This document shows positions 42,980-51,569 of a stretch of DNA of 64,000 bases, piece after piece. A program made the position numbers and the translations under genes. Under the pieces are notes generated by a model. It was given only the letters and a program-made list of their open reading frames with translations, was not told the DNA's origin and made no database searches. Numbering within the stretch: position 1 is the stretch's first letter; each line of letters starts with the position of its first letter. The DNA is from SZUA-309 sp965215995 (GTDB taxonomy: Bacteria > Pseudomonadota > Gammaproteobacteria > Pseudomonadales > Azotimanducaceae), in NCBI GenBank assembly GCA_965215995.1, contig OZ244128.1, forward strand, positions 5,456,001 through 5,520,000. The letters run 5' to 3'.

Positions 42980-44392
42980 TCACTTCTTCCGGTGACGCAT
43001 CACCCGCTTGCGCCGCTGCTGCTGACGGCGGGTCAGCACGTTCTTCTTACCGGCGTAGGGGTTGTCTGAGGTCTTGAGCTCCAGCACCACCGGATTGCCG
43101 ATCAGCTGCAGCGCCTCCCGATAGCCGTTTTCGAGATAACGAATGTAGCTCGCCGGCAGTGCGGCGGTCTGATTGCCATGAATGGCGATCCGTGGCGGAT
43201 GCTCACCCGCCTTGTGCGCCATGCGTAGCTTGATCTGCCGACCGCGAACGGACGGCGGTGCGTGGGCGCTGACCAGGTTGGTCAGCAGCCGGGTCAGCAA
43301 CGTGGTGCTCACATCGAACTGGCCCGCCTCGTAGATCTCAGTGACCGCATCCATCAGCCCACCCACCCCGCTGCCATGTAAGGCGGAGATGTGCGACACC
43401 GGAATCCAGGGGGCAAAGGCAAGCTTACGATCCAACGTGTTGTTCACCTGGGCCTTGGCATCTCTGCTGAGCCCATCCCACTTGTTGACCACCACCAGCA
43501 CGCCACTGCCTGACTCCGCGGCGAGGCGTATGAGCTGCAGGTCCTGATCGACAATGCCCTCGCTGCCATCCAGCACCAGGATGACCACATGAGCCTCCTC
43601 CATCGCCTGCAGGGACTTGACCACCGAAAATTTCTCGGCCACACCTTGCACCTTGCCTTTGCGCCGCACACCCGCGGTATCGATCAGCACATACCTGCCG
43701 CCTTCCCGCTCGAAGGGGATGGCGATGGCATCCCGGGTCGTACCGGGCGCGTCGAAAACGACCTGGCGTTCCTCGCCGAGCAGACGATTAGTCAGGGTCG
43801 ACTTGCCCACGTTCGGCCGGCCGATGATCGCTACCCGAATTCGATCGTCGTTCGGATCCGCCAGTGTCACCACGCTGCGCGCATCCTCGCTCAACGCCCT
43901 AGCCTCTTCGGTGAGCCATCGGCGCAACTCACCCATGCCGCGCCCATGAGCCGCGGAGACGAAAGCGGCATGCTTGAAACCGAGCATGGCAAACTCGGCC
44001 AGCGCCTCACCTTCGTTGGCACCATCCATCTTGTTCACCACGAGCAGGCAGGGTTTCCCGAGGCGCCGGATCTTGTCAGCGATCTCCTCATCCAGCGACG
44101 TCAAGCCATCCCGGGCATCAACCAGAAAGAGCACGGCGTCCGCTTCTTCCAGCGCCTGGTCTGCCTGAGCTTCGAGCGCGGGGGTGATGCCGCCCGGATC
44201 GCCGAGCAAGCCCCCGGTATCTACCAGCGTGAAGTCGAGACCATCGATGGTTGCCTTGCCATAGCGGCGGTCCCGAGTCAGTCCGGGAACATCGGCGACC
44301 AGCGCGTCACGGCGTCTGGTCAGTCGGTTGAAAAGGGTTGATTTGCCCACATTCGGCCGGCCGACCAGTGCCAGAATGGGCATGCGGTTCAT
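42980..44392 (-). CDS. der: Ribosome-assembly GTPase Der (EngA)
   Basis: Double-GTPase required for 50S assembly. 470 residues: first G domain (GRPNVGKST at 11-19, DTGGLL, NKMD), second G domain (second GRPNVGKST, DTAGVRRKGK, NKWD) and a C-terminal KH-like domain ending in a basic tail. Start ATG 44392; AGGA 8 nt upstream is supplied by the end of a repeat element inserted between bamB and der. The frame is open for another 97 codons through that element, but that part is not Der-like. An ATG three codons later is also possible. Confidence 0.96.
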   Translation of the reverse strand: MNRMPILALVGRPNVGKSTLFNRLTRRRDALVADVPGLTRDRRYGKATIDGLDFTLVDTGGLLGDPGGITPALEAQADQALEEADAVLFLVDARDGLTSLDEEIADKIRRLGKPCLLVVNKMDGANEGEALAEFAMLGFKHAAFVSAAHGRGMGELRRWLTEEARALSEDARSVVTLADPNDDRIRVAIIGRPNVGKSTLTNRLLGEERQVVFDAPGTTRDAIAIPFEREGGRYVLIDTAGVRRKGKVQGVAEKFSVVKSLQAMEEAHVVILVLDGSEGIVDQDLQLIRLAAESGSGVLVVVNKWDGLSRDAKAQVNNTLDRKLAFAPWIPVSHISALHGSGVGGLMDAVTEIYEAGQFDVSTTLLTRLLTNLVSAHAPPSVRGRQIKLRMAHKAGEHPPRIAIHGNQTAALPASYIRYLENGYREALQLIGNPVVLELKTSDNPYAGKKNVLTRRQQQRRKRVMRHRKK

Positions 44393-44394
44393 GA

Positions 44395-44707
44395 CTAGTG
44401 TCCTGAATCGGTAATTCGTTGAGTTATGACGCAGCCCACGGGGTCTGTGGCTAGTGCGCGCGGCGCAATCAAAGATTGCGCTAAGCCGAATCTTCGATTC
44501 GGCCTCTCGCAGGGAATGGTGGTTCCATTGCCAAGAGGCGCAACAACGCCACAGGCCCCGTGGGATGCGCCCTTCGGGTGGCCCAGAAATGCCAATAACG
44601 GCGTTGCACTCCTTGGTAATGGAACCACCATTACCGGCGGAGCACGCCTTGTTCTTGGCATTTCTGGGCACATCATAAGTCAACGAATTACCGATTCAGG
44701 ACACTAG
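44395..44707. mobile_element. MITE-like element between bamB and der, CTAG-flanked
   Basis: A 305-bp body (44399-44703) bounded by 30-bp terminal inverted repeats (44399-44428 and 44674-44703, one mismatch) that begin TGTCC and end GGACA, flanked on both sides by CTAG (44395-44398, 44704-44707), a likely target duplication. Inside: a 17-bp inverted repeat (44435-44451 with 44548-44564), a 20-bp one (44515-44534 with 44613-44632), a 15-bp one (44581-44595 with 44655-44669), and two 8-bp hairpins (44463-44481, 44485-44503). It codes for no transposase. It supplies the der ribosome site, and the bamB stop codon lies in the flanking CTAG. Confidence 0.75.
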
Positions 44708-45975
44708 CGAACGGTGATTTCCAGCGCCTGCAGGCTGCCAGAGTTGCCGTAGGCATAGAGCGTGCCGTCGGCATAGATCATTCGCGAACGCACGCCTTTG
44801 CCATCCAGCTTGCGCCGACCCAGCAGTCGCCCATCGCTCTGCGCGAGGACGTGGATGTAGCCTTGATCGTCCGTCACCGCCAGATAGTTGCTGAACGCAA
44901 TCGGCGAAGAGAGCTTGCGCCGGGCAAGCGCGTCCTGACGCCAGGACTCTTCGGCCGTGCGGGTATCGATGGCAATGATGCTGTCGTCTTCATCGACCAC
45001 GTAGACGTGACCGTAGCCCGTGTCCAGGTCGAGGTAGCTCGACATGGGTAGCTCCCAGAGCGGATTGCCATCCTGGCGGCGCACCCCACGCAGGTTGCCC
45101 TGGTAGGCAACTGCGTAGACCATGGGGCCATCCATCAGCGGTGTCGAATCCACATCGACCATTCGATCGAGCTCGGATCTTCCTTCCGGCAGCGCCACCA
45201 GATGGCTCCAGATAGGTTCTCCGTTTTCGGCTCGAACGGCGACCACCGCCCCACTGGCAAAACCCGCGTAGACCACGCCAGCTTCGTAGACCGGTGTCGC
45301 GGTACCGCGCAATGTCAGGATGGGCACCTGGTTGTCGATCTCCCAGCGAACTTCGCCGGTTGCGATTTCCAATGCCATCAGGCTGCCGTCGATGGTCTGC
45401 ACGAACACAAGGCCTTCGCCGGTAACCGCAGGGCTGAGCACCTCACCGTCGACCTCCTGCCGCCAGGCGAAACTGCCATCACTGGCAGAGAAGGCGAGCA
45501 GCTCTCCGTTCGTGGTACCGATGAACACCTTGCCACCACCGGTCCCGACGCCGCCGCTGACAAAGGAAGGATCCGTCCGGTCAAGCACATCCAGGCCGCT
45601 CAACAAGCCGCTGGCCGCACCATCCAGCTGTACGCGCCAGGTACGCTTGCCGGTGAACCGATCGTAGGCCTCGATGCGGCCGTAGCCATCCGCCGCAAAA
45701 ACCTGATCCGCAATGATAGCGGGCCGTATGCGGAGGTATTTACGACCGAGTCCCTTGCCGATGCTCGCTTTCCAGAGGCGCTCCACCTTGATCTCGGGAT
45801 CGTACTTGGTGAGCTTGGCGGGTTTCAGGTCCTCATTGTCTTTCTTCTTGTCGCCATCGACCCAGGGTAGCCAACTACACCCGGACAAAAGCAGCAGGCA
45901 GACACTCGCCAGGGCGAGACCGGCAGCCTGTTGCGAAAGTCTCGTTTGCTCAGCGCGCAGGCTGCTAGGCCTCAT
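44704..45975 (-). CDS. bamB: Outer-membrane assembly lipoprotein BamB
   Basis: WD/PQQ-type eight-bladed beta-propeller lipoprotein of the BAM complex, in the periplasm anchored to the outer membrane. 423 residues. Lipobox LLSGC (Cys at about 33) after a hydrophobic signal; repeated PQQ motifs such as VYAADGYGRIEAYDRFTGKRTW and GKVFIGTTNGELLAFSASDG. The long N-terminal arm before the lipobox suggests an internal start is possible. The stop TAG is part of the CTAG next to the MITE-like element. Overlaps yfgM by 11 bp. Confidence 0.94.
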   Translation of the reverse strand: MRPSSLRAEQTRLSQQAAGLALASVCLLLLSGCSWLPWVDGDKKKDNEDLKPAKLTKYDPEIKVERLWKASIGKGLGRKYLRIRPAIIADQVFAADGYGRIEAYDRFTGKRTWRVQLDGAASGLLSGLDVLDRTDPSFVSGGVGTGGGKVFIGTTNGELLAFSASDGSFAWRQEVDGEVLSPAVTGEGLVFVQTIDGSLMALEIATGEVRWEIDNQVPILTLRGTATPVYEAGVVYAGFASGAVVAVRAENGEPIWSHLVALPEGRSELDRMVDVDSTPLMDGPMVYAVAYQGNLRGVRRQDGNPLWELPMSSYLDLDTGYGHVYVVDEDDSIIAIDTRTAEESWRQDALARRKLSSPIAFSNYLAVTDDQGYIHVLAQSDGRLLGRRKLDGKGVRSRMIYADGTLYAYGNSGSLQALEITVR

Positions 45976-46591
45976 TTGCGTCCGCCGTGTCCGCGACCTT
46001 GAGCTTCAGCAGTGGGCGTTGAGCATCTTCTCCGGCTTCTTCGAGCGCGGCACTGTAGGCCTCATGGGCGAGTGCACGCTCGCCTCTGGCCATGTGAATG
46101 TCCCCTTTGAGCTCCTGCACGTGGGATCGCAGCCCCAGGCTTCGCACTTGACCAAGCGTGCTCAGCGCTGCCTCTGAGCGATCGAGCTCCTGCTCGAGAC
46201 GGGCGATCCTGATCCGGATCACATCGGCCAGCTTGTCATCGCTGACGATGGCCAGCGCCTCGTTCAGCGCACCGAGTGCTGCTTCCGGATTCTCGTTTTC
46301 GGATTCCGCCCGGGCCGTTCGAAGCAGGATGAACGCACGATAGACGGTGTCGGGATGCTCGGCGGCCAGCGTTGCCTCGATGGTGTCGCGCTCTGCGCCT
46401 TCGGCACTGAGGTAGTCGACGTAGAGATCCGATGCAGCGGCCACGGCTTCCGCCTGACGATCGCCATACCAGTTCCAGCCGATCACGCCGGCAACAGCCA
46501 CCACCACGGCACCGACCATCATCAGGCCGTTCTCTTCCCACCACTTCTTCAGCTTATCGAGCTGCTCTTCATCGGTCAGATAGTCCGACAC
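45965..46591 (-). CDS. yfgM: YfgM family tetratricopeptide membrane protein
   Basis: 208-residue ancillary SecYEG-associated protein: short cytoplasmic N terminus (DYLTDEEQLDKLKKWWEENG), one membrane segment (about 24-43) and a periplasmic TPR-like helical domain. Start GTG 46591 follows AGGAGG by 5 nt, better than the preceding TTG at 46594. In E. coli YfgM links the translocon with periplasmic chaperones. Placed between hisS and bamB, the conserved order. Confidence 0.92.
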   Translation of the reverse strand: MSDYLTDEEQLDKLKKWWEENGLMMVGAVVVAVAGVIGWNWYGDRQAEAVAAASDLYVDYLSAEGAERDTIEATLAAEHPDTVYRAFILLRTARAESENENPEAALGALNEALAIVSDDKLADVIRIRIARLEQELDRSEAALSTLGQVRSLGLRSHVQELKGDIHMARGERALAHEAYSAALEEAGEDAQRPLLKLKVADTADANEA

Positions 46592-46638
46592 CAATACCTC
46601 CTAATCCTGTTCTCTGCACTCGCTAAGCGTTTCGGTCG

Positions 46639-47898
46639 TTATGCGGAAGCGACGCTGAGCCGCTCAACCGCGTCAGCAACCGCCAGGGTGGCCTGCTCAC
46701 CCGTAGCGAGTGCTTTCAGCGTGATAGTCTGTGCCGCTACCTCATCACTGCCGACGATGGCCGCCCAGGAAGCACCACACTGATCGGCCTTCTTGAGCTG
46801 GTTCTTGAGCTTGCCGCCACCGGCGTGGACGCGAATTCTGAGTTCTGGCACTGCCTCGCGCAAGCGATCGGCCAGCTGCAGGGCATAGACCTGCTCCGCC
46901 GCTGACATCACGGCGATGTAGACATCCGCAGCAGACCGGGTCGGCAGGTTGCGCTGTTCGTAGAGAAGCAGCACACGCTCCAGACCCAGGGCAAATCCTG
47001 CCCCAGGCGTGGGCTTGCCCCCGAGTTGCTCCACCAGACCGTCATAGCGACCGCCGCCGCAGATCGTACCCTGGGCGCCCAGATCATCCGTGATCCACTC
47101 GAAAACCGTCAGATTGTAGTAGTCGAGACCTCTGACCAGCTGCGGATTCACCACGTAAGGAATGGCCAGGCTGTCGAGGGCCGCTTTCAGACCATCGAAA
47201 TGGGCAACACCAACCTCGTCGGCAAAATCGGCGAGGAGCGGAGCGCCTTCGAGTAGGGCACGGGTTTTCTCAACTTTGGAATCGAGAATCCGCAATGGGT
47301 TGGTCTCGAGCCGGCGGCGGCTGTCTTCGTCAAGCTCCGCCTCGAATCCGGAAAGATAGTCCACCAGAGCGGCACGATAGCGTGCCCTGCTTGCCGAAGA
47401 GCCCAGGGAGTTGATCTCCAGGCGTACCTTGTCGCCGATACCGAGCGCTTTCCAGCAGGCCGCGGTCAGTGCCAGGAGCTCCGCGTCCACATCCGGCCCA
47501 GCCATGCCGAAAGCTTCCGCGCCCATCTGGTAGAACTGCCGGTAGCGGCCTTTTTGCGGGCGCTCGTAGCGGAACATCGGCCCACGGTAGAACACCCGTT
47601 GCGTCTGATTGAACAGCAGACCATGCTGCTGCAGAACCCGCACGCAGCCGGCGGTGCCTTCAGGGCGCAGTGTCAGGCTGTCTCCGTCCCTATCGAGAAG
47701 CGAGTACATTTCCTTCTCGACGATGTCCGTGGCTTCACCGACGCCGCGACTGAACAGCTCGGTGAACTCCATGAGCGGCAGATGAACTTCCTCGTAGGCG
47801 TAGCTCAGAAGCACTGACTCCAGCACTTCCTCCACTGCCCGCCAGCGCCGGCCCTCATCTGGCAGCACATCGCGCATGCCCCGGATCGCCTGGACCAC
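46639..47898 (-). CDS. hisS: Histidyl-tRNA synthetase
   Basis: Class II synthetase, 419 residues: motif 1 region with GMRDVLPDE start, motif 2 FYRGPMFRYERPQKGRYRQF, histidine-A loop LVRGLDYYNLTVFEW, motif 3 AGFALGLERVLLL, and a C-terminal anticodon-binding domain. Only 2 bp after rodZ. In Pseudomonas and E. coli ispG stands between these two genes; it is missing here. Confidence 0.97.
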   Translation of the reverse strand: MVQAIRGMRDVLPDEGRRWRAVEEVLESVLLSYAYEEVHLPLMEFTELFSRGVGEATDIVEKEMYSLLDRDGDSLTLRPEGTAGCVRVLQQHGLLFNQTQRVFYRGPMFRYERPQKGRYRQFYQMGAEAFGMAGPDVDAELLALTAACWKALGIGDKVRLEINSLGSSASRARYRAALVDYLSGFEAELDEDSRRRLETNPLRILDSKVEKTRALLEGAPLLADFADEVGVAHFDGLKAALDSLAIPYVVNPQLVRGLDYYNLTVFEWITDDLGAQGTICGGGRYDGLVEQLGGKPTPGAGFALGLERVLLLYEQRNLPTRSAADVYIAVMSAAEQVYALQLADRLREAVPELRIRVHAGGGKLKNQLKKADQCGASWAAIVGSDEVAAQTITLKALATGEQATLAVADAVERLSVASA

Positions 47899-47900
47899 GA

Positions 47901-48956
47901 CTACTCCCCCAGGACCAGATTGGCGACGTTGTTGCGCGAGAAGCGCGCGAGCGGAACCGGCTCGCCATTGAAGCTCAGAGAGACACCGGGCGCGTAGCCG
48001 AGCAGGACCCGGAACGGTGCCTGACCAGTGAGTACCAGTGTTCTCCCTGCACGGTTCAAGTCGCTGTACAGGTTCTCCCCGTCAGTGGACTTCACTTCGA
48101 CCCAGCAATCCTCGGTGAACACGAAGGTGAGGGTATCGTCGCCAAACTCCGTAATCCTTCGCTCCCGGAAGCTCGCTGTGATCGGTACCGCGGCTTCCGC
48201 TGTGTCCGCCGCCGACGGTGCAGGAGTCACCTCGTCCGTGCTCGGGGACGTCTCGACAACGGGTTCAGGCGCTGGCCGCGACGTTTCCACCTCGAGCGGT
48301 TCCCGATCAGGACTGACCGGCTGCCCGGGTTCCGAAACGGCAGCCGCTGCTGGCGGATCATCGGAACTCGCTGCAGCGGCTTCCGCCAAAGGCGGCTGAT
48401 CCACATCAGGCTGTTCTGCTACCGGAAGCACCGGCACCACCTCGGGCGCTTGTTCAATGGTCTGCTCGACGGTGCCAGCTTCGATATCCGTTTCCGCATC
48501 TCTATCAGCTTCTCTATCAGCTTCTGGATCCGCGTCTGCCGCCGACGGTGTCCGTGGCTCCACAGGTTGAGGTGCCTCCTCATCGCCCAGCAACCAGACC
48601 AGCAGTGCGATCAGAACAATGCCGACAACGGCCGCAATGCCAAGCGTTTTGGTCGGCGCTACCGTGGGTACCTCTGCTACGGGCAGCTCACCTGTGATGG
48701 CGTCCAACTCTTCGGTGACTTCCGGATAACGGGCAAGCAGGGACTCAGGGGACAGCTCCAGCAGCCTCGCATAAGAGCGCAGATAACCCCGGGTAAACAC
48801 CGTTGGCGGCAGGCGTTCATAGTCATCCGCTTCGAGCGCTTCGATCACGTGAACGGGCAGGTTCAGGGCGTCAGCCACCTCCCGGGTGCTGACATCCATA
48901 CCTTCCCGAGCCGCTTTCAGTTCGGCGCCCGGCCCATCCTGCTCGGCTTCCGACAC
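47901..48956 (-). CDS. rodZ: Cytoskeletal protein RodZ
   Basis: MreB-binding cell-shape protein, 351 residues: N-terminal Xre-type helix-turn-helix (about 10-75, LKAAREGMDVSTREVADALNL), a membrane segment (about 105-126), a long low-complexity acidic/proline periplasmic linker, and a C-terminal DUF4115 beta domain (about 260-345). The linker includes a run of EADR/EADRD repeats encoded by a 12-bp tandem repeat near 48500-48530, a likely site of length variation. Confidence 0.92.
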   Translation of the reverse strand: MSEAEQDGPGAELKAAREGMDVSTREVADALNLPVHVIEALEADDYERLPPTVFTRGYLRSYARLLELSPESLLARYPEVTEELDAITGELPVAEVPTVAPTKTLGIAAVVGIVLIALLVWLLGDEEAPQPVEPRTPSAADADPEADREADRDAETDIEAGTVEQTIEQAPEVVPVLPVAEQPDVDQPPLAEAAAASSDDPPAAAAVSEPGQPVSPDREPLEVETSRPAPEPVVETSPSTDEVTPAPSAADTAEAAVPITASFRERRITEFGDDTLTFVFTEDCWVEVKSTDGENLYSDLNRAGRTLVLTGQAPFRVLLGYAPGVSLSFNGEPVPLARFSRNNVANLVLGE

Positions 48957-48973
48957 GGATCAACGCCCGCCGA

Positions 48974-49732
48974 TCAGCGAGGGACCACGCATTCCGTGGC
49001 CTCTGGAGAGTCGGGAAACAGGTTGTTCAACGCCAGGGCATAACTGGCCATTCGATCCGGATCCCGTTGGGCCTGGGCGATCTTCATACCTAGGCACAAC
49101 GACCGCGCATTCTGCTGAGCCAGGCCGCGGAAGCTGTCGTAGTAACCAGCGGCGGCTTCGATGTCGCCATCGTCATAGGCAAGCTGAGAGAGCTCGAGAC
49201 TGGATTGAGGTTGAGAGAAGCTGAGCTGCAGGGCACGGTTGAAGGACTCCCGGGCGGCTTCCTTGTCATTCACTTTTAGCTGGGCGAGACCCAGGTTTTC
49301 GTAGGCCTGGCTGCGGGCCCGATAGTCGGTGTCCCGAACGAGAATACTCAGGTATTGCACGGATTCCTTATACCGACCCCGGGAAAACAGAAAAGATCCA
49401 TAGTTGTTGAGCGCCATAGCATCTTTCGGATCAATGGAGAGCGCCGTTCTGAAGTGCTCCTCGGCCACACCCCACTCGCTCTCAGCCGCGTTCAACACGG
49501 CGAGCAGCACGTGTGCTTCGACGGAACGACTGTCGATTTCCAGCGCCTTGTTCAGCGAGCTGCGAGCCCGTTCCGTATTGCCCTGTTCGAGGTAGCCTCG
49601 GGCAAGGTCCAGCTGGGCGTTGACCCGACTCTCTGGGGGCGCCGGGTCAGGCAGGCCGCCAGTGGATTCCGTAACACACCCACTGAGCCCTATCAGCCCC
49701 ACTATCAGAACAACGTGGGCCCACCGGATCAT
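48974..49732 (-). CDS. pilF: Type IV pilus biogenesis lipoprotein PilF/PilW
   Basis: Outer-membrane lipoprotein (pilotin) that helps PilQ secretin assembly. 252 residues: lipobox GLSGC (Cys at 19) followed by six or so TPR repeats (e.g. LARGYLEQGNTERARSSLNKALEIDS). The final Cys pair region (SLCLGM...ATECVVPR) is also seen in PilF. Overlaps rlmN by 4 nt. No other pilus genes are in the window, as in Pseudomonas, where pilF is also in the ndk-rodZ run. Confidence 0.9.
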   Translation of the reverse strand: MIRWAHVVLIVGLIGLSGCVTESTGGLPDPAPPESRVNAQLDLARGYLEQGNTERARSSLNKALEIDSRSVEAHVLLAVLNAAESEWGVAEEHFRTALSIDPKDAMALNNYGSFLFSRGRYKESVQYLSILVRDTDYRARSQAYENLGLAQLKVNDKEAARESFNRALQLSFSQPQSSLELSQLAYDDGDIEAAAGYYDSFRGLAQQNARSLCLGMKIAQAQRDPDRMASYALALNNLFPDSPEATECVVPR

Positions 49733-50853
49733 ACTGCCTCCTCGGTCATTGTTGTTGTCGTCTCACCGGCTTTCACTCTTGCCAGGTAACGCGCCTGGCG
49801 TCTGGTCCGATCCTGGACCTCGCCCACGAGTTGACCACAGGCCGCCGCAATGTCTTCACCGCGCGTCGTGCGCAGCATGGTCGCGTAACCCCGATTCATC
49901 AGGTGTGTCTGGAACTTCCTCACCGATTCAGGCTCCGGCCGCTCGAAGCCGGATGCCGGGAAAGGATTGAAGGGTATCAGATTGATCTTGCAACGCACGT
50001 CGGCCAGCAGATCGGCCAACGCCCTGGCATGGCTGATCGAGTCATTGACACCTTTCATCAGGGTGTACTCCATGGTCAGGGTGCGGCGGTCACCGAGCCC
50101 ATCGACATAGTGGCGGCAGGCGTCGAGCAGCGCATCGATAGGGTATTTTCGATTCAGTGGAACCAGCTTGCTACGGAGCTCATCGGTAGGTGCATGCAGA
50201 GAGATGGCAAGCGAGACGTCGGTCACCTTCGCCAGCTCGTAGATAGCCGGCACAACGCCCGCCGTGCTGATGGTCACCCGCCGTTTCGAAATGCCGAACG
50301 CCAGATCGTCCATCATGAGTTCAGTGGCAGCGAGTACCGAATCGAAGTTCAGGAGCGGCTCGCCCATCCCCATGAGCACTACGTTGGTCACCGACTCACC
50401 CCGTTCGGCCAGCATGTCATTAGCGAGCCAGACCTGGCCGATGATTTCGGCGGTGGTCAGGTTACCGTTGAACCCCTGCTTGCCGGTAGAGCAGAAGGTG
50501 CAATCCAGCATGCAGCCGACTTGAGAGGAAACGCAGAGCGTATTCCTACCTCTGTCCGGGATCAGCACCGTCTCCACGCAGTTACCGTTGGCGACGCGCA
50601 CCACCCACTTCACCGTACCGTCCATGGAGTCGTATCGGGTCACCACTTCCGGCGGTTTGAACTCGGCGTGTTCGACAAGCCAGCTTCGATAGGCCTTCGA
50701 CAGGTTGGTCATGCCATCGAAATCCAGCTGACGTTGATGATAGGCCCACTTCATGATCTGGTGGGTGCGGTAGGGCTTGTCGTCCACCTGAGCCGTGAAC
50801 GACTCCATCCCGGATCGGGTCAGATCAAAGAGGTTGGTCCTTACCGCCTTCAT
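49729..50853 (-). CDS. rlmN: Dual-specificity RNA methyltransferase RlmN
   Basis: Radical-SAM enzyme methylating C2 of A2503 in 23S rRNA and A37 in some tRNAs. 374 residues; radical-SAM cluster Cys114, Cys118, Cys121 (CMLDCTFC), MGMGEPLLNFDSV and the C-terminal cysteine that forms the methyl-carrier thiyl (ACGQL). 5 bp after ndk and overlapping pilF; a compact operon. Confidence 0.97.
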   Translation of the reverse strand: MKAVRTNLFDLTRSGMESFTAQVDDKPYRTHQIMKWAYHQRQLDFDGMTNLSKAYRSWLVEHAEFKPPEVVTRYDSMDGTVKWVVRVANGNCVETVLIPDRGRNTLCVSSQVGCMLDCTFCSTGKQGFNGNLTTAEIIGQVWLANDMLAERGESVTNVVLMGMGEPLLNFDSVLAATELMMDDLAFGISKRRVTISTAGVVPAIYELAKVTDVSLAISLHAPTDELRSKLVPLNRKYPIDALLDACRHYVDGLGDRRTLTMEYTLMKGVNDSISHARALADLLADVRCKINLIPFNPFPASGFERPEPESVRKFQTHLMNRGYATMLRTTRGEDIAAACGQLVGEVQDRTRRQARYLARVKAGETTTTMTEEAV

Positions 50854-50858
50854 ACCGA

Positions 50859-51287
50859 TCAGCCCCTCGGGCAGATCTCGCCGCTTTCAAAGAAGTAGCC
50901 GATTTCCCGCTCAGCGGAAGTCGGGGAGTCAGAACCGTGCACCGCGTTCGCCTCCACGGACTCGGCGAAGTCCGCGCGGATCGTCCCAGCCGCTGCTTCC
51001 GCCGGATTGGTCGCGCCCATCAGCTCCCGATTCCTGGCGATGGCGTTATCACCCTCCAGAACCTGAACAACCACCGGTCCGGAGGTCATGTAGGCCACCA
51101 GATCCGCGTAGAACGGCTTGCCTTCATGCTCGGCGTAGAAGCCTTTGGCCTGATCTTCGGTCAAATGCATCATCTTCGCAGCGACGATGGTTAGTCCGTC
51201 CTTCTCGAATCGAGAGTAAATCTTGCCGATGATGTTTCTTGCTACAGCGTCGGGTTTGACGATGGAAAGCGTACGCTCAACCCCCAT
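50859..51287 (-). CDS. ndk: Nucleoside diphosphate kinase
   Basis: Transfers gamma-phosphate between nucleoside triphosphates and diphosphates. 142 residues with the signature NAVHGSDSPTSAEREI, containing the phospho-histidine, and IVKPDAVARN at the N terminus. ATG 51287 preceded by GGAG. First gene of the ndk-rlmN-pilF-rodZ-hisS run. The upstream 282 bp separates it from iscS. Confidence 0.98.
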   Translation of the reverse strand: MGVERTLSIVKPDAVARNIIGKIYSRFEKDGLTIVAAKMMHLTEDQAKGFYAEHEGKPFYADLVAYMTSGPVVVQVLEGDNAIARNRELMGATNPAEAAAGTIRADFAESVEANAVHGSDSPTSAEREIGYFFESGEICPRG

Positions 51288-51458
51288 GAAGTTCTCCGGT
51301 CAGAAAGTGAATGTGTGCGCACGGAGCAGCTGGACACGGACCCTCTGTCTGGCTGGTCCGTATTGTCCGGCTCTCCTGCCCCGCTGCCAGTTAACTTTCG
51401 TTAACCCGTCAGCCGGTCCCTAATCAACCTGCAGCGCTCTTTCGAAGCACTTAAAGCA

Positions 51459-51480
51459 ATCTTAAGCTATTCTTAAGCTA
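51459..51480. repeat. 11-bp tandem repeat upstream of ndk
   Basis: Two copies of (A/T)TCTTAAGCTA in tandem, one helical turn apart, with a weaker third CTTAAAG just before (51450-51455). A GTTAAC-N4-GTTAAC dyad lies nearby (about 51389-51404). Could be an operator for the ndk operon; no regulator is assigned. Confidence 0.4.
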
Positions 51481-51488
51481 TGTCGTTG

Positions 51489-51523
51489 AAAAATCAGGGA
51501 AACGCGCCTGTTAGCGGGCGCGT
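51489..51523 (-). terminator. Intrinsic terminator after iscS
   Basis: Minus strand: stem ACGCGCC / GGCGCGT (51517-51523 with 51502-51508), 8-nt loop, then TTTCCCTGATTTTT. The perfect palindrome CGCGTATTATACGCG (51519-51533) lies just before it. About 45-80 bp past the iscS stop. Confidence 0.6.
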
Positions 51524-51569
51524 ATTATACGCGTTTAGCGCGCCCCGACTAGGCGCTGGGAGAAACTCT

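Noticed and set aside
44393..44683. 97-codon N-terminal extension of Der reading through the inserted element
   Set aside because: The residues are not Der-like; the P-loop is at the normal distance from ATG 44392, which has a well-placed AGGA.
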